A DNA stretch of 64,000 nt from NCBI RefSeq assembly GCF_014639235.1, contig NZ_BMFU01000009.1, forward strand, positions 147,106-211,105. Direction: 5' to 3'. This stretch comes from Paenibacillus silvae (GTDB taxonomy: Bacteria; Bacillota; Bacilli; Paenibacillales; Paenibacillaceae). Numbering within the stretch: position 1 is the stretch's first letter; the number at the start of each line of letters is the position of its first letter. This document shows, piece by piece, positions 1 through 8,124 of the stretch. Both the position numbers and the translations under genes were made by a program. The notes beneath the pieces were generated by a model, which ran no database searches, had not been told where the DNA came from, and was given only the letters and a program-made list of their open reading frames with translations.

Positions 1-2
1 GG

Positions 3-590
3 GACCCCCGTCTGAAAAACCAGATCCTGCTGCTCGATGGCGCTCGTGAAGTTATCGGCATGGGCCTGAACAGTCTGGGCTACTCGCTCAATGATACCAA
101 CGAGGATCATCTCCAGGCTGCTTTGAAAAAATTATCAACCCTGACGCCAAACGTAAGAGCCATCGTCGGGGATGAGATCAAAATGCTTCTCGCCAATGAA
201 GAAGCAGCAGTCGGGCTGGTATGGTCGGGCGATGCGTCCGAGATTATGGATGAGAACGACAAGCTGGATTACAAGGTGCCGGAGGAAGGCTCCAACCTCT
301 GGTTCGACAGCATGGTCATCCCGAAAACAGCCAAAAATGTAGAGGGTGCACATCAGTTCATTAACTTCATGCTGGACCCGGATCATGCTGCTCGCAACGC
401 CGAGTATGTTGGATACTCCACACCGAACGCGGAGGCACTCAAGCTGCTGCCAGAGGATATCTCGCAGGATGAGCGCTTCTACCCGGACGAGACGCTGACA
501 AGCAAGCTGGAGGTCTACAACAACCTGGGCAAAAAAATGCTGTCGCATTATAACGACCTGTTTCTGGAGTTTAAAATGCACAGCAAATAG
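3..590 (+). CDS. potD: Spermidine/putrescine ABC transporter substrate-binding protein (PotD-like), 5' end missing
   Basis: The open frame runs in from the left edge, so only the C-terminal ~196 residues are present; the first codons visible read DPRLKNQILLLDGAREVIG. The region resembles the C-terminal lobe of PotD-type periplasmic/lipoprotein polyamine binders: a loop in which the solute is re-read as a new round of residues (GMGLNSLGYSLN), a WSGDA segment in the hinge, a NLWFDSM stretch and the final helices with YPDETL. Such proteins capture extracellular spermidine/putrescine and deliver it to PotBC. The signal peptide and lipobox lie outside the window. A strong terminator follows, so this is the last gene of its operon, presumably potABCD. 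Confident on family, not on substrate. Confidence 0.85.
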   Translation, partial: DPRLKNQILLLDGAREVIGMGLNSLGYSLNDTNEDHLQAALKKLSTLTPNVRAIVGDEIKMLLANEEAAVGLVWSGDASEIMDENDKLDYKVPEEGSNLWFDSMVIPKTAKNVEGAHQFINFMLDPDHAARNAEYVGYSTPNAEALKLLPEDISQDERFYPDETLTSKLEVYNNLGKKMLSHYNDLFLEFKMHSK

Positions 591-649
591 CTTGAACCGA
601 ACCGCTTAACTGAAGATATTATTTACCGATAATACAGTCGCTCGTTATT

Positions 650-706
650 GTTACACAAAGAAGCAACTCCTACGTAAATTGGAGTTGCTTCTTTGTGTAA
701 CTTTTT
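650..706 (+). terminator. Rho-independent terminator after potD
   Basis: A perfect 21-bp inverted repeat starting GTTACACAAAGAAGC is separated by a 10-nt loop and followed by a run of T. It also faces the end of the convergent gene at 744, so it may work in both directions. Confidence 0.9.
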
Positions 707-743
707 ATATGACTGAGGCGTTTAAATAGAAGGAGGTGGTAAT

Positions 744-1472
744 TTATTCCCAAGTTGCATTGTTTACTGAGACAATGCTATAGATATTGCGTGATCCGCC
801 ATTTTTTTTAATTTCTCCGTTTGCCAATTTTGCGCGAAGTTGCGTTGCCGTACTACCATCAAGCATGACAGCATAGTCACAAGCAAAATATTGCATGACT
901 TGACGTGCTTCCCACGGTGTTGCATCTATAATATTGGCAAGTATGATCTTTTTTGTAGATGATTTATAACCAATTGCCGCCCGATCAGAGCGAGAAGGAG
1001 GAACGACAAAATTAACAGATTGGCCGTGTTCTTCATCCCGAAGTTTATTAGTTAATTTTGTTTCGGTTGTAATGGTCGAATCTTCGAGATATAGATTTAA
1101 GCCACTGATGGCCCAATCAACCCACGATAGCGGGAAACCTACATCCTGGATATTGATTAATTGAAATTTACTAATAGCTGTTGTAGAACCATTGTTTGGT
1201 CGGAATTGAACAATTGTTCCGCGTTTATATACGGCGCTAGTGCCAGTACCCTCTTTACCCACCGGTGTACCACCGTAAGTACAAGCAATCCCGGATACAG
1301 TTTCGGAAGCTCTATCAAAGAAAGTACCATTAATGCCAAAGCGAGTGGATGAATTCGAGGTGAGTACTGTTCCGTTGATGTTGTGAACGTTAATGGTTTG
1401 AGGATCAGCAGAAATATAGTGAACTTCTCTACCTTTGATATTGTTTGAATAATAATATTTAGCTACTGCCAT
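744..1472 (-). CDS. Phosphodiester glycosidase (NAGPA/DUF2233-like) domain protein
   Basis: The product has about 243 residues from the first ATG. It shows the family's landmarks: GINGTFFD in the N-terminal half, a AAIGYKSSTKKI strand in the middle and a C-terminal VMLDGSTATQL segment matching the usual LDGGGSS motif. Members cleave phosphodiester-linked sugars (the human homologue uncovers mannose-6-phosphate); the bacterial substrate is unknown. No signal peptide is visible. The start at 1472 is chosen because an ATG there has GGAG 8 nt upstream; the frame stays open upstream to a TTG at 1619 with no ribosome site. The gene is clearly more AT-rich than its neighbours, which suggests transfer, possibly from a phage. 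LDGS rather than LDGG in the active-site loop is a deviation. Confidence 0.7.
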   Translation of the reverse strand: MAVAKYYYSNNIKGREVHYISADPQTINVHNINGTVLTSNSSTRFGINGTFFDRASETVSGIACTYGGTPVGKEGTGTSAVYKRGTIVQFRPNNGSTTAISKFQLINIQDVGFPLSWVDWAISGLNLYLEDSTITTETKLTNKLRDEEHGQSVNFVVPPSRSDRAAIGYKSSTKKIILANIIDATPWEARQVMQYFACDYAVMLDGSTATQLRAKLANGEIKKNGGSRNIYSIVSVNNATWE

Positions 1473-1674
1473 GATATCAACTCCATTTCCTTTAGTGACT
1501 TTAACAGGGATAGGACAAGTTGAGTGAGATGTATCCCCCTCATCCGAATCAACTTGTTTTAAAGTAAGCTTATTGTAGCATTCGTATTTGATTGGTGAAG
1601 ACGATAAAAAGTATGCCAATTGTCTTTTTTATGGATATTTTTAGTTTTTTGAATATAAAATTGGAGGTAATTGC

Positions 1675-2214
1675 ATGGAAAAGAGTAAAATCAGGTCCAG
1701 TATCTTTCTATTGGCGATGTTACTGGTTGTAGGGACCGGTTGTTCTCAGGAGCCAAATGCAGAAACGCCAAAGACTACAGAGACACCTGTTAATGAAGCC
1801 GCACAGTCTCCGCAAACGGTGAAAAAAGGTACAGGTAAAGATACAGAGGTATTTCAAGAAGGTGTGATGATTGATGTTTCTGACTATAAGAATGAACAAA
1901 AATATAAGGAGCTGCTGCAAACATTGGAAAGTAACATGAACGCTATGGTAAAAAAAGATGCTGTTGCTTTTGAAAAAACATTTCTATCCCAAAAGGATTT
2001 TGAAAGTAACCGCTTCTTTCTGGATACTCAGGATCGGTACCAGTTTGTAGGGAAACCGACCATAATAGAGCAGGAAGATAAAGACCGTATTGATGTTGGT
2101 GTAAGATATAGGGTAAAAGGGTCTGAAGTGGGAGAGAACTTTAAGGAAACGGGAATTATGTACAATTTTAAAAAGGATGCATCAGGGGATTGGAAGGTTA
2201 TAATGATCGACTAG
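1675..2214 (+). CDS. Predicted lipoprotein of unknown function
   Basis: A 179-residue protein with a lysine-containing N-terminus, a hydrophobic stretch and a lipobox VGTGC (Cys at about 23), so it should be exported and lipid-anchored to the outer face of the membrane. A Thr/Pro/Glu-rich linker (about 25-55) leads into a mixed alpha/beta domain with the segment DVGVRYRVKG and a C-terminal WKVIMID, reminiscent of NTF2-like or DUF4878-type folds, but I cannot name the family. The start has GGAGG 8 nt upstream. It is divergent from the phosphodiester glycosidase gene and is closed by its own terminator, so it is probably monocistronic. Confidence 0.75.
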   Translation: MEKSKIRSSIFLLAMLLVVGTGCSQEPNAETPKTTETPVNEAAQSPQTVKKGTGKDTEVFQEGVMIDVSDYKNEQKYKELLQTLESNMNAMVKKDAVAFEKTFLSQKDFESNRFFLDTQDRYQFVGKPTIIEQEDKDRIDVGVRYRVKGSEVGENFKETGIMYNFKKDASGDWKVIMID

Positions 2215-2312
2215 AGCAAAGCTCAAACCCTTCAGGAATGAGCAGCACGGATGGAGACAAAGTCAAAGGTCGAGGGTAATCCCCCACACCAATGGGACTT
2301 ATATAACCACAA

Positions 2313-2359
2313 AAACCTCCCCTAATCACCTAATGATTCAGGGGAGGTTTATTTCTTTT
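2313..2359 (+). terminator. Rho-independent terminator after the lipoprotein gene
   Basis: The 11-bp arms AAACCTCCCCT and AGGGGAGGTTT surround a 16-nt loop, and a T-rich tract (ATTTCTTTT) follows. Confidence 0.85.
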
Positions 2360-2423
2360 ACCCTGCTTCAGAGCAAAAAGCATTGCTTTTGATGTTTCCT
2401 TATGTATCCACGTTAACGGAGGG

Positions 2424-2532
2424 GACAGAACAAACGAAGGAAGCGAAGCGTTCGCCTTTATCCCCGGATTTTCCCCTTTACAGAGGGATTGAAAAAAATC
2501 CGGGGATAACAGTGATCCGCAGTTGTTCTGTT
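2424..2532. repeat. Long nested imperfect palindrome in an intergenic gap
   Basis: The gap from 2215 to 2566 holds no gene. Outer arms GACAGAACAA (2424) and TTGTTCTGTT (2523) enclose inner arms TTATCCCCGGATTTT (2458) and AAAAAATCCGGGGATAA (2493). A partial relative of the right part (CACTGTTATCCCCGGAT) recurs near 60968, so this is a dispersed palindromic repeat and not a simple terminator. Confidence 0.6.
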
Positions 2533-2566
2533 ACCGCAGTGTCCAGTGGAAACGAGTAGAACTTCA

Positions 2567-3067
2567 CTACATATGCTTTTTGCGGCCCATGATGATCCAT
2601 GCCCCACCCACAATCAACGCAATAGCAATAAAAGGCTGAACATAGCTCATGTTGCTTAATACCGAGCCGATGGACATGACAGTGAAGAATAACAGCGAAA
2701 GAACCGTCAGAATGTTAATCGGAATGAGCAGCCATTTATTCCTACCCCCGAACCAATAGAGCTCAAACAGACCTACAGCTGGTGCCAGAAGGAATCCTGG
2801 CCACATCGTACCCCAGTTATCAAACAGCATTGCGATCTGACAGACGATACCTACGGTCAGAAGCAGGCCGCCGGGAACAAGCATCCCGACCCCTCGGCCG
2901 ATCATGGAGAAGTACATCCAGTGAAAGAACAGTCCGAGCGGAATAACAAACAGTGTAGGCCAGAAGGTCGCAAAGATGGTGCCCGGTCCCAAGCTGCCCC
3001 CTTGATTCAGAATGAGGTATACACCCAGCAGAATCAGGACAGGTGCAAGAATTGTACGTTTAGCCAT
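2567..3067 (-). CDS. Small integral membrane protein, LiaI/LiaF transmembrane-like
   Basis: The 166-residue protein consists almost entirely of hydrophobic helices (about five: residues ~6-25, 33-50, 60-80, 85-103, 110-160) and ends in a basic GRKKHM tail. The N-terminal pattern, Lys-Arg followed by LAPVLILLGVYLIL, resembles the LiaI-LiaF-like transmembrane region (DUF5668-type) found in cell-envelope stress proteins. No extracytoplasmic LiaF domain is attached. GGAG lies upstream of the ATG. No partner two-component system is nearby, so an envelope-stress role is only a guess. A perfect 9-bp palindrome at 3189 lies in its upstream region. Confidence 0.65.
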   Translation of the reverse strand: MAKRTILAPVLILLGVYLILNQGGSLGPGTIFATFWPTLFVIPLGLFFHWMYFSMIGRGVGMLVPGGLLLTVGIVCQIAMLFDNWGTMWPGFLLAPAVGLFELYWFGGRNKWLLIPINILTVLSLLFFTVMSIGSVLSNMSYVQPFIAIALIVGGAWIIMGRKKHM

Positions 3068-3188
3068 AATGTCTCTCCTTTTTTTGAATATGGAATCATC
3101 GTTCCGTACGTATGTATTTATGATTTTCGTTACTCACAGCATACCATGAACTGGAAAACAACAACCTCCGTCTTTGGCGTTAAACTTA

Positions 3189-3208
3189 ACCTAGACTAAA
3201 GTCTAGGT
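3189..3208. promoter_or_regulatory. Perfect 9-bp-arm palindrome, candidate operator
   Basis: The arms ACCTAGACT and AGTCTAGGT are separated by AA. The site lies 122 bp upstream of the membrane protein start and downstream of the AraC-type gene's stop. No T-tract follows, so it looks like a protein-binding site and not a terminator. Confidence 0.45.
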
Positions 3209-3351
3209 AAGCTGCCTGTAGCCATGCCGTATCTGTAATCGTCCCATTGTATAGTCCTGATTTTCTGCCCCTCTGCGTTATTCTGTTGATGAATCGTTCC
3301 AACTTGTATCGTTAGGATTATGTCATGACGACTGGATGTGCATCCAGACTG

Positions 3352-4386
3352 TTACAGCCCGGTTTTGACGAGACTTGCCCGGTATTGTCCCGGGGTTTGT
3401 CCAGTCCACTTTTTGAACGCATTCTGAAAGGCACTTTGCTCTGAAAAATGCAGGGCATACGCAATATCTCCGACTGAGTAGGTTCCTCGTTGTAAATATC
3501 GAAGTGCGATTTGCTTCCGTACCTGCACGGAAATCTCGTTAAAGGTGGTGCCCTCTTCACGCAATCTGCTCTGAAGTGTGCGAATACTCACGCCAAGATG
3601 CGCTGCGGTATGCTGTAATGTGGGAAAGAAGGAGGGCAGACTTTCCATGATCCAGCCGCTCACCTTGCTTGAGAAGGGATGGGAAGCATACAAATCTGCT
3701 TGGGTCTCCTCGGCCATAGACTCAAAAACCTTCAGCATCCTGGCATCCGAATACAATACAGGCTGTGTCAGAATATCCCGGGACAACCGCAGGCGCGTGT
3801 GAGCAGCACCGAATTGAGGGGTTACCCCGAAAGAAGTGATGTAAGGAGACAGGTCACCAGCAGCATCAGGCGCATCATGACAGAAAAGCACCTCTTTCAC
3901 GACTGCCCGGCGATTAGCCAGCTTGTTGATCAGATGCAGCACCGAAACAGCCATATCCTCCACACAATGTCGGGACATAGGCATATTGTCATTTTGCACA
4001 GACAGCTGAATGATCACATCCGGTCCTTTTATCTCCCACTCCAGTTGAAATCCACTATATATAATATCGTTATACCGCTGATATGCCGATAGCGCATCTC
4101 CGATCGTTTTGGAATGCATCATGACGTATCCGGGCAGGCCCAGGTCCGCAAAATCCAACGTTAGCCCCTGGTTTAACCCAAAATACGGATCATCTGTATA
4201 ATCCGCGGCGCGGCGCATGATTCGTTCCAGTTCGTTGACGGGAATCCGTGCATCGGGGTTCTCCGTCACGACAGGATCAATCGCCATCTCTTTGAAAAAA
4301 GATTCGGGGTCGAAACCTTTGTGCACCAACGTTTTCAGAATGGGGTAAACCATGCTAATCGAGACGCTTTGATTGAGATGTTTCAT
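3352..4386 (-). CDS. AraC-family transcriptional regulator
   Basis: The protein has 344 residues when started at the ATG with an ideal GGAGGAATT just upstream; an in-frame upstream codon at 4434 lacks a ribosome site. The N-terminal ~200 residues match the arabinose-binding-like domain of the OruR/VirS/ArgR branch. The C-terminus carries the double HTH, with LGVSIRTLQSRLREEG and VGDIAYALHFSEQSAFQNAFKKW pieces, the latter being the AraC signature region. It is divergently transcribed from the flavodoxin-fold oxidoreductase across a 134-bp gap, so it very likely controls that gene. The effector is unknown. Family assignment is firm. Confidence 0.88.
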   Translation of the reverse strand: MKHLNQSVSISMVYPILKTLVHKGFDPESFFKEMAIDPVVTENPDARIPVNELERIMRRAADYTDDPYFGLNQGLTLDFADLGLPGYVMMHSKTIGDALSAYQRYNDIIYSGFQLEWEIKGPDVIIQLSVQNDNMPMSRHCVEDMAVSVLHLINKLANRRAVVKEVLFCHDAPDAAGDLSPYITSFGVTPQFGAAHTRLRLSRDILTQPVLYSDARMLKVFESMAEETQADLYASHPFSSKVSGWIMESLPSFFPTLQHTAAHLGVSIRTLQSRLREEGTTFNEISVQVRKQIALRYLQRGTYSVGDIAYALHFSEQSAFQNAFKKWTGQTPGQYRASLVKTGL

Positions 4387-4520
4387 AATTCCTCCGTTTG
4401 CGCGAATCCGCAATAATTCAGCGCCGTTGATCATTGGTATATGCCTTCGTTCATTCTATGCTTGTGATATGTCCGTTTCATCGGCTTTTATGAACTCTAT
4501 TATACAGGAGGAACACAAGG

Positions 4521-5108
4521 ATGAATGCAAATAAAATTCTGATCATTAACGGTCACCCTGACCCGCAAAGTTATTGCAGAGCGCTGTCAACGTCTTACGC
4601 AGAGGGGGCAAGAAAATCGGGAGCGTCTGTGGAACTGATCGATCTCAGCGAGATCGAATTCAATCCTAATCTGCGGTACGGCTATCGTCAGCGGACAGAG
4701 CTGGAGCCTGATCTGCTGAAAGCACAGGAGTTGATTCGCTGGGCGGATCATCTGGTGTTTGTTTATCCGATGTGGTGGGGAACGATGCCTGCGGTACTGA
4801 AAGGGTTTATTGACCGGATATTCCTGCCCGGATTTGCCATGAGATATCGGGAAAACTCAGTGCTTTGGGACAAATTGCTTAAAGGCAAGTCTGCACAGCT
4901 CATCGTAACTTCCGACACGCCCCGCTTGTACAATGCATTGGTATACGGAAACGCGGGTCACAGACTCATGAAAAACAACATCCTTAAATTCAGCGGTGTA
5001 TCCCCGGTACGCGTGACCGACATTAGTCCAGTCCGCAATTCCACGGAAGCATTCCGGCAGAAATGGCTGGATAAGGTGAAGGAAATGGGGATGAAGCAGG
5101 GGGGATGA
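4521..5108 (+). CDS. NAD(P)H oxidoreductase, flavodoxin-like fold (quinone reductase family)
   Basis: The 195-residue protein belongs to the flavodoxin_2 family (NQO1/MdaB/YwrO-like). It shows the N-terminal NGHPDPQSYCRAL loop that binds the FMN/FAD phosphate and the central VFVYPMWWGTMPAVLKGFIDRIF segment (split here: VFVYPMWWGTMP, then AVLKGFIDRIF), which lines the flavin. Members reduce quinones by two electrons using NAD(P)H and protect against electrophiles. AGGAGG precedes the ATG. It is divergent from an AraC regulator and followed by a bidirectional terminator, which suggests a single-gene unit induced through that regulator. The substrate is not determinable. Confidence 0.85.
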   Translation: MNANKILIINGHPDPQSYCRALSTSYAEGARKSGASVELIDLSEIEFNPNLRYGYRQRTELEPDLLKAQELIRWADHLVFVYPMWWGTMPAVLKGFIDRIFLPGFAMRYRENSVLWDKLLKGKSAQLIVTSDTPRLYNALVYGNAGHRLMKNNILKFSGVSPVRVTDISPVRNSTEAFRQKWLDKVKEMGMKQGG

Positions 5109-5157
5109 GCGTAATTCAGTAAAAGTAACTAATACCCAATCGAGTGGAACGTAAAAG

Positions 5158-5198
5158 AAAAGAGACGATGCAGGATAAGGCGCCTGTTTCGTCTCTTT
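5158..5198. terminator. Bidirectional terminator between convergent genes
   Basis: The arms AAAGAGACGA and TCGTCTCTTT flank a second short pair (CAGG/CCTG). A-runs on one side and T-runs on the other suit both the oxidoreductase (+) and the CDF transporter (-). Confidence 0.75.
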
Positions 5199-5266
5199 GT
5201 CTTCCGTGCAGATTGTTGATCACCTCACGTTATTTAGTGACTGCAGAACGTTGGTGAGTAATCTCT

Positions 5267-6271
5267 TTATTTTTCAATATCCGAAGATTTCTTGTCCCAG
5301 CTACTTACGCCGTCATCCTCAATAATGGAGATCGCCGCGTCGGCAATATCAGGGTCCAGCATCAGCTTCTCCTGAATGCGGAATTTGATATCATCGGCAT
5401 CGGCCAAGGTGAGTCCCTTCGTCAGCTCAATCAGGCCCTCGACATGGTAATAGCGGCCCTCCTGAACGATACGCATCATCTGAATATCAGCCACATGGCT
5501 GTCTGCCAGAATGATCTGGGACACTTTGTCTTCGATATCTTGCGGTGCAGCGACACCGATCAGACCAATCATGTTGTCATAGCCGACACGGAAGGCTACA
5601 GCGATCATCAAACATCCGATGATGGTCGTGACAATTCCGTCCAGCAGGGCAAAGTTGGTCAGTGCAATGACCACGACAGACACCAGCGCAAGGCTTGCCC
5701 CGAGTACTGCTACGACATCCTCGTAGAAGACGAGCCGGGTTGGAGGTGCCGCGCGTCCTACATTTTTAATTGCGGCCGGAACGAGTCCCAAGCCTGCTGC
5801 TTTCGGAGCACGGGCTTCCTTGAGAATCTCCTTCATCGCTTTGATGAGGATCGCCCCATCAATCAGGATATTAAGCACAAGTACGCCAATGTTGATCCAC
5901 AGACCATCCCCCGAATGCCCGGCAGGATGCCGGAGCAGATGAATGCCTTCGTGAATCGTTTCATAGGCCATGATGGTCACCACAATGACAGCAATCATGC
6001 AGAAAATGTTGATGACCCGTCCGAATCCGGTCGGGAAGCGGCGTGTAGGCTGCTTCTCGGATAACACACTGCCGACAAAAACAAACCCTTGGTTAATGGC
6101 ATCGGCCAGAGAGTGCATTGCTGATGCAAACATGGCGCCACTGCCACTGAGCAAAAAGGCTCCCCCTTTACAGAGCGCAAGTATGGCGTTTCCGGCCATG
6201 GCTACAGCGGAGGATGTGTTTCCTTTTTTGACGAGAGACATAAAGCTCTCAGACTTCGGTTGTTCAGCCAC
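5267..6271 (-). CDS. Cation diffusion facilitator family transporter (ZNT9/SLC30A9-like)
   Basis: The 334-residue membrane protein should exchange Zn2+ or a related divalent cation for protons at the cell membrane. The TM2 metal motif HSLADAINQ (HxxxD) is present. In the second metal-binding helix the protein has FYEDVVAVLGA, the ED-type arrangement typical of the ZNT9 branch, not the usual HxxxD. Six hydrophobic segments are followed by a cytoplasmic ~90-residue ferredoxin-like domain (about 235-325). The start is GTG, with GGAGG 10 nt upstream. No metal-responsive regulator is adjacent. The family call is strong; the metal is inferred. Confidence 0.88.
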   Translation of the reverse strand: MAEQPKSESFMSLVKKGNTSSAVAMAGNAILALCKGGAFLLSGSGAMFASAMHSLADAINQGFVFVGSVLSEKQPTRRFPTGFGRVINIFCMIAVIVVTIMAYETIHEGIHLLRHPAGHSGDGLWINIGVLVLNILIDGAILIKAMKEILKEARAPKAAGLGLVPAAIKNVGRAAPPTRLVFYEDVVAVLGASLALVSVVVIALTNFALLDGIVTTIIGCLMIAVAFRVGYDNMIGLIGVAAPQDIEDKVSQIILADSHVADIQMMRIVQEGRYYHVEGLIELTKGLTLADADDIKFRIQEKLMLDPDIADAAISIIEDDGVSSWDKKSSDIEK

Positions 6272-6440
6272 TTCGGTAGTTCCTCCCAGAGATGTAATTG
6301 ATGTAGAAAGACAGTCCTTATTCCGGTAGCTTGTGCATTTCCACTAAATGTTATTATAACTGCCTTTACATCTCCCAGCATTATGAAAAAATGGTCATAT
6401 CATCATCTGTTCGACATAGGCATTCTCCAGTTACCTCAAG

Positions 6441-7052
6441 TTAATATTCGATCATCTCTATCTCACGCAGATTGCGATTGGATTGCTCCAGCAGCTCCGT
6501 GAACGTCTGAGCGACATAATAGACAAAGTCAGGGTCATGCTCGAATATAATGATCTGCCCGTACGTTCCTTGCTCTGTCGGGTCAAAATCCAGCATCAGA
6601 TACAGCGAGCCGCCTCCAAGCTTGCCAAAGATAATCCACGATTTCTGATGAAGATAGGGCTTGATCCGAGGGTCGAGCTCATGCATCTCTTCTGGGGTGA
6701 AATAATCCTGCATACGAATCTCAACCGTACCGTCATTTTCCTGCTGCATTTTTTCCAGCGATAACATATAGAAGACGTGGTCCTCATTCTGTGCCGCATC
6801 GCCTGGAAACAGGACATGAAAGGCATATCCGCTGCCATTTTTGCGTTTGTAAAATGCCCGTAAATCTGCTGGCAGACGAATGCCGTAATGCTGCTCGAAC
6901 GCATCCAGCTGCTCGTCTGTTGCCCCTTCACGTTCCCTGTAGGCTTCGAGCAATTCCAGGTTTTCCTCGTCCTGCACCTTCTCTTCCAGCAGCTCCAGCA
7001 GCTCATCCATAAGTTCATCCATACGTTGTTCTGGCGTTTGCTCTGACATCAT
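6441..7052 (-). CDS. SMI1/KNR4 (SUKH) family protein
   Basis: The 203-residue protein has an acidic N-terminal coiled region (about 5-45), then the SUKH core: a Leu-Pro-x-Asp-Leu-x-x-Phe-Tyr motif (LPADLRAFYKRKNGSG), a central strand set ending SWIIFGKLGGGSLYLMLDFD, and a C-terminal helix. SUKH proteins are common as immunity proteins to polymorphic toxins in Firmicutes, but no toxin gene lies beside it, so the partner is unknown. The start has GGGGAGGAATGC upstream and a doubled ATG. It stands alone on the minus strand. Confidence 0.8.
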   Translation of the reverse strand: MMSEQTPEQRMDELMDELLELLEEKVQDEENLELLEAYREREGATDEQLDAFEQHYGIRLPADLRAFYKRKNGSGYAFHVLFPGDAAQNEDHVFYMLSLEKMQQENDGTVEIRMQDYFTPEEMHELDPRIKPYLHQKSWIIFGKLGGGSLYLMLDFDPTEQGTYGQIIIFEHDPDFVYYVAQTFTELLEQSNRNLREIEMIEY

Positions 7053-7291
7053 GCATTCCTCCCCGAGAGAGTGATTTTTCAGATCATTCAGTAATTTTAT
7101 CCATACTAGCTCAGTTGGTTCAGGCGGTTCATCTACACGATGATCTTCTCTCTACTAGTATAGAATTACTCCAAAAGCACGTACAAGAAACTATAGACCC
7201 AAGTGGTGCCTCTATAGAATGAACTAATGGGAATGTGTAAAAGTGCACCTGAGGTTTGTCTCATCGGTAGTTTCTCATCTCCAAACAATCC

Positions 7292-7335
7292 AAAAAAACG
7301 TGAGCAGCAGGGAAATCCTGCAACTCACGTTTTCA
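7292..7335. terminator. Terminator after the dioxygenase gene
   Basis: The arms AAAACGTGAG and CTCACGTTTT surround an inner hairpin CAGGGAAATCCTG. Read on the minus strand it ends in a T-run just downstream of the dioxygenase stop. Confidence 0.75.
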
Positions 7336-7347
7336 CATGTAATTTAT

Positions 7348-8124
7348 TTATTCAAATTTCCAGCAGGACAAGCTCAGGTTACCGAGCTGATACGCCCGGA
7401 ACAAGAGGGAGGCCTGTTTCTTCTCATCACCTGCACCCATTGCCAGCAGAAGCGGCACGAAATGCTCTGGTGTAGGGACCGCTGCCTGAGCGGATGGAGC
7501 GAGCTTGTCATAAGCGAAGAGGGCTTCCGTATCCCAGCGCTCCAGCTTATCCTGAATCCAGCTGTCGAATTCCATGGCCCATGTATCAACGCCTTGACTT
7601 TCCCAGTTCAGGCGGCGCAGATTGTGTACCGTACCTCCACTGCCAACGACAAGAATATTCTGTTCACGCAGAGCAGCGAGGGCTTGCCCGACCTGATATT
7701 GCTGTTCACCCGTCAGATAACGGTTGACGGACAGGGCAACCACCGGGATGTCCGCCTCAGGATACAACAAGCGCAGCACAACCCAAGCGCCGTGATCCAG
7801 ACCGCGGGTATCATCTGTTTGCACAGAAATGCCTGCTTCGGTAAGCAGCTTCACAACCTCGGACGTTGTCTCTGCATGCCCCTTAGCCGGATATTTGATC
7901 TGATACAGCTCAGGTTGGAAACCGCCAAAATCATAGATGGTTTCGTAGGTGTCAGGGACTGACGATACAAGCTGTGTAGTCGATTCCCAGTGCGCCGAGA
8001 ACAGGACAATGGCTTTCGGTTTCGGCAGCTCCTGTCCAAGCTTTTGCAAAAACTCAGTGTATACATTCTCCTCCAGCGCCAGTGAAGGCGCGCCATGAGC
8101 AATAAAAAGGGATGGCATCATCAT
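7348..8124 (-). CDS. Class III extradiol ring-cleavage dioxygenase (DODA/YgiD type)
   Basis: The 258-residue protein is full length for the LigB-superfamily DODA branch. Likely metal ligands are visible: His10 (FIAHGAP), His45 (SAHWES) and His221 (TPEHFVP); His111 (LDHGAWV) and His167 fit the catalytic and substrate positions. Family members open catechol rings (for example L-DOPA 4,5-cleavage) with a bound divalent metal and O2. The start overlaps the stop of the preceding esterase gene by 4 nt (ATGA), so the two are translationally coupled. Pairing with an esterase resembles aromatic or quinone detoxification cassettes of Bacillales, though those mostly use glyoxalase-type dioxygenases. The substrate is inferred only. 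Confidence 0.88.
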   Translation of the reverse strand: MMMPSLFIAHGAPSLALEENVYTEFLQKLGQELPKPKAIVLFSAHWESTTQLVSSVPDTYETIYDFGGFQPELYQIKYPAKGHAETTSEVVKLLTEAGISVQTDDTRGLDHGAWVVLRLLYPEADIPVVALSVNRYLTGEQQYQVGQALAALREQNILVVGSGGTVHNLRRLNWESQGVDTWAMEFDSWIQDKLERWDTEALFAYDKLAPSAQAAVPTPEHFVPLLLAMGAGDEKKQASLLFRAYQLGNLSLSCWKFE

